This document shows, piece by piece, positions 46,588 to 55,485 of a stretch of DNA of 64,000 nt (the first letter of the stretch is position 1; every line of letters begins with the position of its first letter). The stretch lies in contig NZ_JACIAY010000009.1 of the NCBI RefSeq assembly GCF_014194975.1, positions 124,001 to 188,000 on the forward strand, given 5' to 3'. Position numbers and translations under genes: made by a program. The stretch is from Sphingomonas sp. BK580 (GTDB lineage Bacteria; Pseudomonadota; Alphaproteobacteria; Sphingomonadales; Sphingomonadaceae). The notes beneath the pieces are model-generated. The model did no database searches. It was not told where the DNA came from and saw only the letters and a list, made by a program, of their open reading frames with translations.

Positions 46588-47355
46588 ATGGCCAGCGCGC
46601 CGCAACTGCCGCTCTTCTACAACGGCCTCGAGCCGCTCTCGAGCGAGACGCACGCCAACTACAAGGTGCAGCCCTCGACGGTCGCGCCGTTCCTCGCCAA
46701 TCAGCACGCCATCCCGCTGACGGTGGAGGAATTCCCGCTGGTGCAGCGCCACATGCCGATCGTCTTCTCCTCGGGCGACGACGCCATCCCGCTGGCGCTG
46801 ATGGGGCTCAACGAGGGCGTCAACGTCTTCCTCGACGACAGCGGCAAGCTGCTGGAGGAGACGATCTATGTCCCCGCCTATGTCCGCCGCTACCCGTACA
46901 TGCTCGCGCGCCTGACCCCGGACGCGCAGGAGCTGTCGCTGTGCTTCGACCCGACCTCGCCAACGATCGGCGCGTTCGACCAGGGCGACGCGCTGTTCGA
47001 GAATGGCCAGCCCACGGAGCTGACGCGGAACATCCTGCAGTTCAACGAGAACTTCGAGCAGGCCGCGGCGCGCACGGCGCAGTTCATGAACGAGGTGCGC
47101 GAGCTCGGCCTGCTGATGGAGGGCGAGGTGTCGATCCAGCAGGACGGCGTCGAGCAGCCCTTCGTCTACCGCGGCTTCCAGATGGTCGACGAGCAGAAGC
47201 TGGTCGACCTGCGCGGCGACCAGCTGCGTAAGATGTCGCAGTCGGGCCTGCTGCCGCTGCTCTACGCGCACCTGTTCTCGCTGTCGCTGATGCGCGATAT
47301 CTTCGCGCGGCAGGTGCGGCTGGGCAAGATGCCGCAGCCGCAGCTGACGATGTAA
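46588..47355 (+). CDS. SapC family protein
   Basis: 255 residues after TGGAGA. The pattern LANQHAIPLTVEEFPLVQRH, PIVFSSGDDAIPLALMGL, YVPAYVRRYPYMLARL and GFQMVDEQKLVDLRGDQLRKM is that of the SapC-like family, described from peptide-resistance loci but of unproven biochemistry. In sphingomonads and xanthomonads it often accompanies TonB receptors and tryptophan halogenase-like genes. Here it is followed 21 bases later by a cytochrome b561 gene. Confidence 0.85.
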   Translation: MASAPQLPLFYNGLEPLSSETHANYKVQPSTVAPFLANQHAIPLTVEEFPLVQRHMPIVFSSGDDAIPLALMGLNEGVNVFLDDSGKLLEETIYVPAYVRRYPYMLARLTPDAQELSLCFDPTSPTIGAFDQGDALFENGQPTELTRNILQFNENFEQAAARTAQFMNEVRELGLLMEGEVSIQQDGVEQPFVYRGFQMVDEQKLVDLRGDQLRKMSQSGLLPLLYAHLFSLSLMRDIFARQVRLGKMPQPQLTM

Positions 47356-47376
47356 CCTCCAGCGGGAGAGACGGCG

Positions 47377-47919
47377 ATGGCGACGCGGGCATATCAGGCA
47401 GAGCGCTACTCGCGCGTCGCCATCGCCTTCCACTGGACCATCGCCGCGCTGGTGATCGTCAACATCGCGGTGGGGCTCGGGCATGACCCGATCCCGGCGC
47501 TGCGCGCGCTGATGCCGGCGCACAAGGCGATCGGCCTCACCGTGCTCGCGCTCACCGCGCTGCGCGTCGCCTGGCGATTGGCGCATCGCCCGCCCCGACT
47601 GCCCGCCGGGACGCCCGGTTGGGAGCGTGGCGCGGCGCACGCGACGCACTGGACGCTCTACCTGCTGCTCGTCGCCTTGCCGCTGAGCGGCTGGGTGCTG
47701 GTCTCGGGGCCGCAGGGGCGGCGGCCGCTCAACTGGTTCGGCGTCTTTGACCTGCCCTATCTGCCGGTCACCTCTCCCGCGGCGGAGGGCGCCGCCAAGG
47801 CGCACGGGCTGCTCGGCTGGGTGATGCTGGCGCTGGTGCTGCTCCATCTCGCCGCGGCGCTGCGTCACCACCTCGTGCTGCGCGACCGCGTGCTGGCGCG
47901 GATGCTGCCGGGCGCGTGA
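47377..47919 (+). CDS. Cytochrome b561-type membrane protein
   Basis: 180 residues and four hydrophobic segments: AIAFHWTIAALVIVNIAVGL, MPAHKAIGLTVLALTALRV, WTLYLLLVALPLSGWVLV and HGLLGWVMLALVLLHLAAAL. Histidines near the helix ends (FHW, AHK, AHGL, LHLAAALRHH) are the expected haem b ligands. It carries electrons from quinol or to an unknown acceptor in the inner membrane. Probably co-transcribed with sapC. Confidence 0.88.
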   Translation: MATRAYQAERYSRVAIAFHWTIAALVIVNIAVGLGHDPIPALRALMPAHKAIGLTVLALTALRVAWRLAHRPPRLPAGTPGWERGAAHATHWTLYLLLVALPLSGWVLVSGPQGRRPLNWFGVFDLPYLPVTSPAAEGAAKAHGLLGWVMLALVLLHLAAALRHHLVLRDRVLARMLPGA

Positions 47920-47977
47920 GCCCGGGACCGCATCGGCTCGACTCATCGCAGCATCACGACATTTCGCGTCGCGGGGG

Positions 47978-48005
47978 TTGCAACCGAATGCGGTCTTCCT
48001 AAGTT
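47978..48005 (+). promoter_or_regulatory. Possible promoter of the candidate small RNA
   Basis: TTGCAA (47978-47983) and TAAGTT (48000-48005) are separated by 16 bases, placing a start near 48012, exactly at the base of the first RNA stem. The -10 match is partial. Confidence 0.4.
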
Positions 48006-48012
48006 AAGGACG

Positions 48013-48115
48013 TACGGCGCTCGTGTCCCCCCTTTCGCGAGCCCGTATGACACGCCTCTGGCGTGTCTCCTCCCTGAACCTTGGCCACCGCGTGCTCGCA
48101 CGCGGTGGTTTTTTT
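48013..48115 (+). ncRNA. Candidate small regulatory RNA with three stem-loops and an anti-Shine-Dalgarno linker
   Basis: No protein frame explains this ~100-base stretch. Stem 1 pairs TACGG-(C)-GCTCG (48013-48023) with CGAGCCCGTA (48038-48047) and has a 14-base C-rich loop containing CCCCCC. Stem 2 is GACACGCC (48049-48056) with GGCGTGTC (48060-48067). A single-stranded linker, TCCTCCCT (48068-48075), is complementary to ribosome-binding sites. Stem 3 is a perfect 10-bp intrinsic terminator, CCACCGCGTG (48085-48094) with CACGCGGTGG (48099-48108), followed by seven T. A promoter-like pair precedes it. The layout recalls CU-rich alphaproteobacterial sRNAs; the family was not identified. Confidence 0.7.
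48085..48115 (+). terminator. Rho-independent terminator
   Basis: A 10-bp perfect GC-rich stem with CTCG loop and TTTTTTTA. Its T-run overlaps the TAA stop codon of the convergent N-formylglutamate amidohydrolase gene. It is the clearest intrinsic terminator in the window and serves as the 3' end of the RNA candidate. Confidence 0.88.
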
Positions 48116-48956
48116 ATTCGGCCGCGAGCGGGGTGCTCCCCGTCGCCGCCAGTGCCTCGTCGGCGAGCGAGTCGATCGTCGCGCGCAGCAGCGCCACCAT
48201 CGCCGGCGCCCCGGGCCCGAGCGCGTCGAGCCGGCGGTCGAGGTAGAGCGAGCGATCCAGCTCCAGCTGGATCGCGTGGACGCCCTCGTGCGGGCTGGCG
48301 TGACGCTCGAGGATGTGGCCGCCCGCGTACGGCGTGTTGAGCGTGTAGCCCAGCCGCGCGGCCCGTACCGCGCCTTCCACGCGCGCGACGAAGCGCGCGC
48401 CCGCGGCGCGGCCGAAGCGGTCACCGATCACCAGCCGCGTCCGGCCGCCCGCGATCGGCGGCATCGAGTGGATGTCGAGCAGCACCGCGCAGCCGAAGCG
48501 CGCCCGCGCCTGCGACAGCGCCTCCGCCAGCGCGGCATGATAGGGCCGGTGCGCCGCGGCGATCCGCGCCTCCACCTCGCCCGCGCGCAGCTTGCAGCGC
48601 CACAGCTCGCCCGCCGCCGCGGTGCGCCGCGGCACCAACCCGATGCCGGCACGTACTTTCGCGGAGAGCGGGGCGCCGCCGCGCGCGCCGTCGTCGAGCA
48701 ACGGGTCGCGCTCATGCTCGGCGCGATTGAGGTCGATCCAAGCGCGCGGCGAGTCCTGCACCAGCATCGTCTCGTCGCGTCGCGCGGCGAGCGCGAGCGC
48801 GTCGACCAACCGGTCCTCCAGCGCGGCGAGGCACGACAGCGGCGCGCGCAGCGAGTCGCGCAGCGCGACGGGATAGTCGCGCCCGGCGTGCGGCACCGAC
48901 AGCACCACCGGGGAGGCGGGCGGCGTGTCGCCGATCAGTCGGAAGCTGCGCGTCAT
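48114..48956 (-). CDS. N-formylglutamate amidohydrolase family protein
   Basis: 280 residues. VVLSVPHAGRDYPVALRDSL, WIDLNRAEHERDP, AAHRPYHAALAEAL and the metal-site motif VLLDIHSMPP match the family, which hydrolyses N-formyl-L-glutamate to formate and glutamate in histidine breakdown, though many members outside hut operons have other N-acyl substrates. No hut gene is adjacent. The pairing with a cpdR-type gene is conserved in alphaproteobacteria. Its stop codon lies within the T-run of the opposite-strand RNA terminator. Confidence 0.87.
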   Translation of the reverse strand: MTRSFRLIGDTPPASPVVLSVPHAGRDYPVALRDSLRAPLSCLAALEDRLVDALALAARRDETMLVQDSPRAWIDLNRAEHERDPLLDDGARGGAPLSAKVRAGIGLVPRRTAAAGELWRCKLRAGEVEARIAAAHRPYHAALAEALSQARARFGCAVLLDIHSMPPIAGGRTRLVIGDRFGRAAGARFVARVEGAVRAARLGYTLNTPYAGGHILERHASPHEGVHAIQLELDRSLYLDRRLDALGPGAPAMVALLRATIDSLADEALAATGSTPLAAE

Positions 48957-49111
48957 CTGCGCGCAACCCTATGGAAGCCACCGCGGCACCGCAACGCATC
49001 GTCGCTCGTTATGGCCTAAAGCGATGGCAACGCCTGCCGTTCACCATGTCCGCTGGTGGAAAAATCAACGCGGATCGGGCATAAGCATCGGCTCGGGAGC
49101 ATGGACACGTG

Positions 49112-49489
49112 ATGATCAGGATTCTTCTGGCCGAGGATGATTCGGTGATGCGCGAGTATCTCACGCGCGCGCTGGAGCGTTCGGGCTACGCCGTCACCGC
49201 GGTGGACCGCGGCACCGCCGCGCTGCCGCTGATCACCCAGGAGCGATTCGACCTGCTGCTCACCGACATCGTCATGCCGGAGATGGACGGGATCGAGCTG
49301 GCGCAGAAGGCACAGGAGCTGGCGCCCGGGATGCGGGTCATGTTCATCACCGGTTTCGCCGCGGTGACGCTGAAGGCCGGCGACGCGATGCCGCAGGCGC
49401 GCGTCCTCTCCAAGCCGTTCCACCTGCGCGACCTCGTGCTGGAGGTCGAGCGGCTGTTCGACGTCGACGCCGCCAACGAGCTGATCTGA
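49112..49489 (+). CDS. cpdR: CpdR-type single-domain response regulator
   Basis: 125 residues, receiver domain only. RILLAEDDSVMREYLTRAL, phosphoacceptor Asp in LLLTDIVMPEMDGIELAQ, Thr/Ala switch MFITGFAAV and Lys in LSKPFHLRDLVLEVERL. The sequence matches CpdR, which in Caulobacter primes ClpXP for cell-cycle proteolysis when unphosphorylated. ATG 49112 was chosen over a GTG directly before it. A near neighbour is tRNA-Val. Confidence 0.9.
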   Translation: MIRILLAEDDSVMREYLTRALERSGYAVTAVDRGTAALPLITQERFDLLLTDIVMPEMDGIELAQKAQELAPGMRVMFITGFAAVTLKAGDAMPQARVLSKPFHLRDLVLEVERLFDVDAANELI

Positions 49490-49508
49490 GGCGCGCGCGA
49501 AAAGGCGC

Positions 49509-49536
49509 TTGCGCCGGCCGCCTAGGCCGGTTAGAG
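49509..49536 (+). promoter_or_regulatory. Possible tRNA-Val promoter
   Basis: TTGCGC (49509-49514) and TTAGAG (49531-49536) with a 16-base spacer, ending 11 bases before the mature tRNA 5' end. Read by eye. Confidence 0.35.
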
Positions 49537-49547
49537 GCGCCCCCCTC

Positions 49548-49622
49548 GGGCGTGTAGCTCAGTGGTAGAGCACTGTGTTGACATCGCAGGGGTCGCAAGT
49601 TCAATCCTTGCCACGCCCACCA
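49548..49622 (+). tRNA. tRNA-Val (anticodon GAC)
   Basis: The cloverleaf folds fully: acceptor GGGCGTG with CACGCCC, D arm AGCTCAGTGGTAGAGC, anticodon stem CTGTG/CGCAG around loop TTGACAT (anticodon GAC), T arm with GTTCAATCC, discriminator A and an encoded CCA. 75 bases including CCA. Confidence 0.95.
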
Positions 49623-49628
49623 TAAAAG

Positions 49629-49660
49629 CCCCGCTAGGTCCGCGACTTAGCGGGGTTTTT
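49629..49660 (+). terminator. Rho-independent terminator after tRNA-Val
   Basis: CCCCGCTA (49629-49636) pairs with TAGCGGGG (49648-49655) and is followed by TTTTT. Confidence 0.85.
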
Positions 49661-49983
49661 AGTTCCTCGGGCCGTTTACGGATCAGCAGATCTTGCGTGC
49701 CGTTTGCGTGTTCCTTCCTCGGGGTCTGATCAGCAGCCCTGTGCCCGGCTGCTTGCCGCGGGCCAAAGGGGCTCGCTTCGCCAGGACGGTAGCCGCCCTC
49801 CAGAATCCGGCGGGCGGCTCGGGCCATCAGGCATGCGGCAGTGAAATGCTCGTCGACAATCCGGGAACCTAGGTGCACGATCCGGTGGCGCACACCGGAC
49901 CGAACCGGCGCACCGGAGGTGATCGTGATGTTCGTAGATGGAACAGCTTGCGGCTGCGATCCAGCCGACCACGCCAGGCGTCG
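49661..49983. other. Gap downstream of tRNA-Val without a recognisable gene
   Basis: About 320 bases just after the tRNA terminator. Short frames exist on both strands but none resembles a known protein, and no integrase or recombinase motif could be read. This is where an island integrase would often lie; it may be eroded. Confidence 0.4.
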
Positions 49984-50997
49984 ATGCTGAGCAGACTGGG
50001 CGAATCGTTCGGATCAGGCGCGCCGACTCGCCTGAGCGGCAGGTTCGTAGCGCGGAGCTTGGCGGCTCTAAGGTGCTGCGAACCGACGAATCGGTGGTCC
50101 TGGGGAAGCTCGGCGGACCAGGCGGGGCCGTCAAAGCGGCGCTCCGAAGGATCTCGCGAGCCATTCTGCATCGCGCTGCTCGCGGAGGGGTGCGACGTCG
50201 CGACCCTGATCGTCTGCGAAGGCGACGAGGAAGCGCCCCTCGGCGGACTGGGCGCCACGATCGCCGCACGCACGCTTGCGGACTGCGCTGGTGGCTGGAC
50301 CGCCGAGATCGGCCGTTTTCCCGAGAGAGGCACCGTCGAGGGCTGGCTGCTGCTAGCTCGGGATCGGATCCGATCCGTTGCCGCCGAACGCGGGGCCGAT
50401 CCGAGCGACTTCGCCACCACGGCTATCGTACTCTCATCGGACGGAGCCAAGACGGACGTGTGCCACGTCGGTCGCGGCGCGGTCCTGGCGCGAGATGCCT
50501 CAGCCGAGGAATGGCTCGTCGTCAGTAGGCCGACCTCTGACACGCCTGCCAGCTCCGGCGCGTTCCTCGGCGCCGGAGGGCCATCGGCCATGCGCTGGCA
50601 GCGGCACGATGCGTTGGTCGACGCGCTCGTGGTGGTCACGAAGGACCTCGAGCCGAGCGCGATGGACCCTCGATCCGAAGCGTCTCGCGCATCCTTCCTC
50701 GAACCGATCATCGCGCCGGGCTTCGCCAAGCCATCGTTCGGCTACAGTGGTTTTCTTTCGTCCGCGCTCACGAGCCATCTGGCGCGCGAAACGGTCAACG
50801 ATCGTCGTATTGCCGGCGGGTCGATACTGCTGGCTCGACGAGAGCGACCATCTTCCGGCGTCCGGTCGCGATGGATGGCCAAGGTCGCGAGCAGGAGACC
50901 GTCGGCCGCTCACGATTTCGTGGCGAGGAGGGTGAGTTCTTCCCTCTCACGAGTGGACGCAGGCGATGAGCCAAGCGTGACCGCCGCACTCAAGTAA
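49984..50997 (+). CDS. PP2C-like protein phosphatase domain protein, probably catalytically dead
   Basis: About 337 residues from ATG 49984 (an earlier in-frame ATG is at 49873; both starts are weak). The order of blocks follows PP2C_2-type phosphatases: ATLIVCEGDEEAPLGGLGAT (where family members have a DGxGS-type acidic motif), TTAIVLSSDGAKTDVCHVGRG (where a GDS is usual), LVVVTKDLEP (for DGL) and ETVNDRRIAGGSILLARR (for a DDxTLxLA motif). The metal-binding aspartates are replaced at several of these places, so I infer a pseudophosphatase or a strongly diverged member. PP2C_2 proteins often work with a von Willebrand A protein and a kinase, but none is present. Confidence 0.5.
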   Translation: MLSRLGESFGSGAPTRLSGRFVARSLAALRCCEPTNRWSWGSSADQAGPSKRRSEGSREPFCIALLAEGCDVATLIVCEGDEEAPLGGLGATIAARTLADCAGGWTAEIGRFPERGTVEGWLLLARDRIRSVAAERGADPSDFATTAIVLSSDGAKTDVCHVGRGAVLARDASAEEWLVVSRPTSDTPASSGAFLGAGGPSAMRWQRHDALVDALVVVTKDLEPSAMDPRSEASRASFLEPIIAPGFAKPSFGYSGFLSSALTSHLARETVNDRRIAGGSILLARRERPSSGVRSRWMAKVASRRPSAAHDFVARRVSSSLSRVDAGDEPSVTAALK

Positions 50998-51037
50998 GCC
51001 AACTAGCAATCAGGGCCGACCGCAGAGGAGTTCCCGC

Positions 51038-52582
51038 TTGCGCATCCTGCTGGTCAACGTGCCCCATCCAGCCATCGGCAGCCGCATTCCGCGCGAGCAG
51101 CTGCCGCCGCTCGGGCTGCTCGCCATCGGCGGCCCGCTGATCGACGATGGCCATGACGTCGAGCTGCTTGATGGCGAACTCGGCCCGCTGCCGCTCGACC
51201 GGCTCGTGGCGGAGGTGACGGCTCGCGCTCCTGACGCGGTACTTTTCGGCCACTCCGGTTCGTCCTCCGCTCAGCCGATTATCAGCTTGGTCGCAGCCGA
51301 GATCGCCGTTCGGCTGCCGGCCGCCTGGATCATCTACGGCGGCGTGCATCCGACCTACTTCTGGCGCGAGATCCTGGCGGACGAGCCGCACGTTCACGCG
51401 GTGGTGCGCGGCGAGGGAGAGGAGACCGCGCGTCGCCTCATGCGCGCACTCGAGGACGGGACGCCTCTGGACGACGTACCCGGCATCGCCTTCCGCCGTG
51501 ACGACATGCCCGTCGGCACGCCCCCCGCCCCCGTTATCACCGACCTCGACGCCTATCGTGTCGGCTGGGAGCTCATCGACCACTCCCGCTACGGCTATTG
51601 GGGCGGCAAGCGCGCCGTGGTGGTGCAGTTCTCACGCGGCTGCCCACACCTGTGCAACTACTGTGGCCAGCGCGGCTTCTGGACGCGCTGGCGCCACCGC
51701 GATCCCGTGCTGCTCGCCGGCGAGATCGCGCGCCTTCATCGCGAGCACGGCGTGGAGGTGTTCAACTTCGCCGACGAGAACCCCAGCGCCGGCCGCAAGC
51801 CATGGCGCGCATTTCTCGAGGCGCTTATCGCCGAGAACATTTCGGTGACGCTGGTGGGCTCCACGCGAGCCGACGACATCGTGCGTGATGCCGACATCCT
51901 GCACCTCTACAAGCAAGCGGGCTTCGAGCGCTTCCTTCTGGGCATGGAGAACACGGATGAGGCGACGCTGAAGCTGATCCGCAAGGGCGGCGCGGTCTCC
52001 AGCGACCGCGAGGCGATCCGCCTGCTGCGGCAACACGGCATCCTCTCCATGGTGACCTGGGTGGCCGGCTTCGAAGACCAGACCGACGCCGATCTGTGGC
52101 GCGGCCTGCGTCAGCTCGTCTCCTACGACGCGGATCAGATCCAGGCGCTCTACGTGACGCCGCACCGCTGGACACCGTTCTTCCGCATCGCCGCTAACCG
52201 CCCGGTCGTGCAGGCTGACCGGACCAAATGGGACTACAAGCATCAGGTGCTGGGCATGCGGCGGATGCCCCCCTGGCGCTTATTCCTATGGGTCAAACTG
52301 ATCGAGGCAGTGGCCCAGCTTCGGCCGCGCGCGCTGCTTCGCTGGGCATGGCATCCCGATGCTCGCATCCGCCACGCGATCCGCTGGTACTATCGCATGG
52401 GTCGGCGCGTGTGGGTGCATGAGGTGCTCGGCTTCCTCTTCCGTGATCGGGTTCGGGAGGACGGCCGCACCGTAGCCGACCACCTGGGCGGCGCGCAGGA
52501 CCACGAGGAAGAGGCGTCTCGCCCGACACGTGCCCTGCGACGTCCGATCGCGCCACTTGCTCAATCAACAGCATCGCGATGA
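51038..52582 (+). CDS. B12-binding radical SAM protein, BchE-like
   Basis: 514 residues from TTG after GAGGAG. An N-terminal cobalamin-binding Rossmann domain (LPPLGLLAIGGPLIDDGHD, WIIYGGVHPTYFWREIL, VVRGEGEETARRL) precedes a radical-SAM domain with the CxxxCxxC cluster motif FSRGCPHLCNYCGQRGFW, then FNFADENPSAGRK, LGMENTDEATLKLIRKGG and YVTPHRWTPFF. It closely resembles proteins named BchE, the oxygen-independent cyclase that forms ring E of bacteriochlorophyll, but no other bch or puf gene is in the window. A different methyltransferase or oxidoreductase activity is possible. Confidence 0.75.
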   Translation: MRILLVNVPHPAIGSRIPREQLPPLGLLAIGGPLIDDGHDVELLDGELGPLPLDRLVAEVTARAPDAVLFGHSGSSSAQPIISLVAAEIAVRLPAAWIIYGGVHPTYFWREILADEPHVHAVVRGEGEETARRLMRALEDGTPLDDVPGIAFRRDDMPVGTPPAPVITDLDAYRVGWELIDHSRYGYWGGKRAVVVQFSRGCPHLCNYCGQRGFWTRWRHRDPVLLAGEIARLHREHGVEVFNFADENPSAGRKPWRAFLEALIAENISVTLVGSTRADDIVRDADILHLYKQAGFERFLLGMENTDEATLKLIRKGGAVSSDREAIRLLRQHGILSMVTWVAGFEDQTDADLWRGLRQLVSYDADQIQALYVTPHRWTPFFRIAANRPVVQADRTKWDYKHQVLGMRRMPPWRLFLWVKLIEAVAQLRPRALLRWAWHPDARIRHAIRWYYRMGRRVWVHEVLGFLFRDRVREDGRTVADHLGGAQDHEEEASRPTRALRRPIAPLAQSTASR

Positions 52583-52632
52583 ATAGTACGCGAGAATGGT
52601 CCTGCTCACCTGCAGCAAGGACCCAGCCACAG

Positions 52633-52854
52633 CTATTCACATGTAAAGTCACCGCCATTTAGAAGCGGACGTCTGTCATCGTCTTTTAAGAGCGGGCAAT
52701 TTCCCAGATGTCTTTCGACCTCATCCAACCGGAGCGTGACCGCGTTTTCGGGCAGGTGGATCGTCATTCTCTGACGTTCATCGTCGTTGAGACGATCGGT
52801 TTTCTTCAACAGGTCACGAACGGCCGCACGATCGCCGACCCTGTTTCCGTCCAC
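52633..52854 (-). CDS. Small hypothetical frame (73 aa), uncertain
   Basis: A hydrophilic frame (RDLLKKTDRLNDDERQRM, VTLRLDEVERHLGNCPLLK) that reads like real protein, possibly a helical fragment, on the same strand as and downstream of the thiolase gene. No family or clear ribosome site. May be a remnant. The remaining bases of 52583-52910 show nothing else convincing. Confidence 0.25.
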   Translation of the reverse strand: MDGNRVGDRAAVRDLLKKTDRLNDDERQRMTIHLPENAVTLRLDEVERHLGNCPLLKDDDRRPLLNGGDFTCE

Positions 52855-52910
52855 TCAACCACTGGCGTGCACGATCTCTGGTGCCGGGGGCGGTCTTCCG
52901 ATCTTCAGAG

Positions 52911-54112
<1,202 letters not shown>

Positions 54113-54116
<4 letters not shown>

Positions 54117-54775
54117 GCGTCGGAACCCTGCTCCTGGATGGCCTTCTCGAAGGGCACGCCGGTCCTGCTCCGCACGTCGTCCAACGTCACGCCGGCCGCG
54201 AGCTCGATGAGGGTCAGTCCTCCGACTTTCCTGTCGCAGGAGAAGACGCATAGGTCGGTGATGAGGAGGTCGACGGAGCGCTGACCGGTCAAAGGCAGGG
54301 TGCAGGCCGGCAGGATCTTCGAATCGCCATGCTTGCTCGTGTGGTCCATCACAACGACGACACGCTTGACGCCGGCGACCAGATCCATGGCGCCGCCCAT
54401 CCCCTTCAGCATCTTGCCGGGTATGGTCCAGTTGGCGATGTCGCCGGTCTCGCTCACCTCCATCGCGCCCAGGATCGCGAGGTCGACATGACCACCCCGG
54501 ATCATCGCGAAGCTGTCGGCCGAGGAGAAGAAGCTGGAGGTCGGGAGCGCGGTGATCGTCTGCTTGCCGGCATTAATAAGGTCTGGGTCGGCCTCTCCCT
54601 CGAACGGAAACGGGCCCATGCCGAGCATGCCATTTTCGGATTGGAGCGTGACGTTGACGCCGGGTGGAACGTGATTTGCCACGAGCGTCGGGATGCCGAT
54701 CCCGAGGTTGACGTAATCTCCATCGCTCAGCTCGCGCGCGGCACGAGCCGCCATCTGGTCGCGGGTCCATGCCAT
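54113..54775 (-). CDS. pcaJ: 3-oxoadipate CoA-transferase subunit B
   Basis: 220 residues. [19 protein letters not shown] and the catalytic glutamate in [12 protein letters not shown] mark a family I CoA-transferase beta subunit, with [19 protein letters not shown] and [12 protein letters not shown]. It moves CoA from succinyl-CoA to 3-oxoadipate (or acetoacetate). The ATG overlaps the stop of the alpha subunit (TGATG). Confidence 0.9.
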
Positions 54776-55485
54776 CACGCCGTCTCCCTGGGCCGAACCG
54801 TCAGCTTCTCGATCCGCTTATCGTTGATCGTGCTCCTCACGATCCGGTCGACATAGATCCCGGGTGTGTGGACACAGTCCGGATCCATCGCGCCTTCCGG
54901 CACGATCTCCTCCGCCTCAACCACGGTGATCCTTCCCGCGGTCGCCATATTCGGGTTGAAGTTGCGCGCGGTCTTCCGAAACATCAAATTACCCGAAGGG
55001 TCCGCGCGCCAGGCCTTGATGATAGACAGGTCCGCGCGGAGCCAAGTCTCGCGGACGTAGAACACGCCGTCGAACTCCTCGACGGGCTTACCCTCGGCGA
55101 CTACCGTGCCGACACCCGTTTTCGTGAAGAAAGCGGGTATGCCCGCTCCGCCGGCGCGGATCCGCTCGGCCAGCGTACCTTGGGGATTCAGCTCGAGTGC
55201 GAGCTCGCCCGACAGATATTGCTGCTCGAACAACTTGTTCTCGCCCACGTAGCTAGAGATCATCCGGGCGATTTGGCGGCTCTCGAGCAGCATCCAGAGG
55301 CCGAACCCGTCGGCCCCGGCATTGTTGGAGATCACGGTCAGTCGCTTCGTTCCGGCCGCCCTTATCTCCGGTATCAGGCTCTCGGGATTGCCGGATAGGC
55401 CGAAGCCACCTGACATGATCGTCATGCCGTCGAACAGGAGCCCCTGCAACGCTGCGGCCGGCGTGTCGAAGATCTTCGTGGTCAT
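54775..55485 (-). CDS. pcaI: 3-oxoadipate CoA-transferase subunit A
   Basis: 236 residues. [69 protein letters not shown] and [17 protein letters not shown] match alpha subunits of the SCOT/PcaI family. Its start overlaps the dioxygenase stop by 4 bases. The ATG has a poor separate ribosome site, consistent with coupling. Confidence 0.9.
   Translation of the reverse strand: MTTKIFDTPAAALQGLLFDGMTIMSGGFGLSGNPESLIPEIRAAGTKRLTVISNNAGADGFGLWMLLESRQIARMISSYVGENKLFEQQYLSGELALELNPQGTLAERIRAGGAGIPAFFTKTGVGTVVAEGKPVEEFDGVFYVRETWLRADLSIIKAWRADPSGNLMFRKTARNFNPNMATAGRITVVEAEEIVPEGAMDPDCVHTPGIYVDRIVRSTINDKRIEKLTVRPRETA

Noticed and set aside
45343..47946. An 867-codon minus-strand open frame
   Set aside because: It is antisense to the flavoprotein dehydrogenase, SapC and b561 genes, has His/Arg/Gln-rich composition typical of high-G+C shadow frames, and no domain.
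49531..49893. Open frame reading VGVARIELATPAMSTQCST across the tRNA
   Set aside because: This is the well-known spurious translation of the antisense strand of a tRNA gene; the tRNA-Val explains the sequence.
49661..49983. Integrase expected beside an island-associated tRNA
   Set aside because: No tyrosine-recombinase R-H-R-Y pattern or serine-recombinase motif can be read on either strand.
51038..52582. A photosynthesis gene cluster
   Set aside because: Only one BchE-like gene is present and no other pigment or reaction-centre gene.
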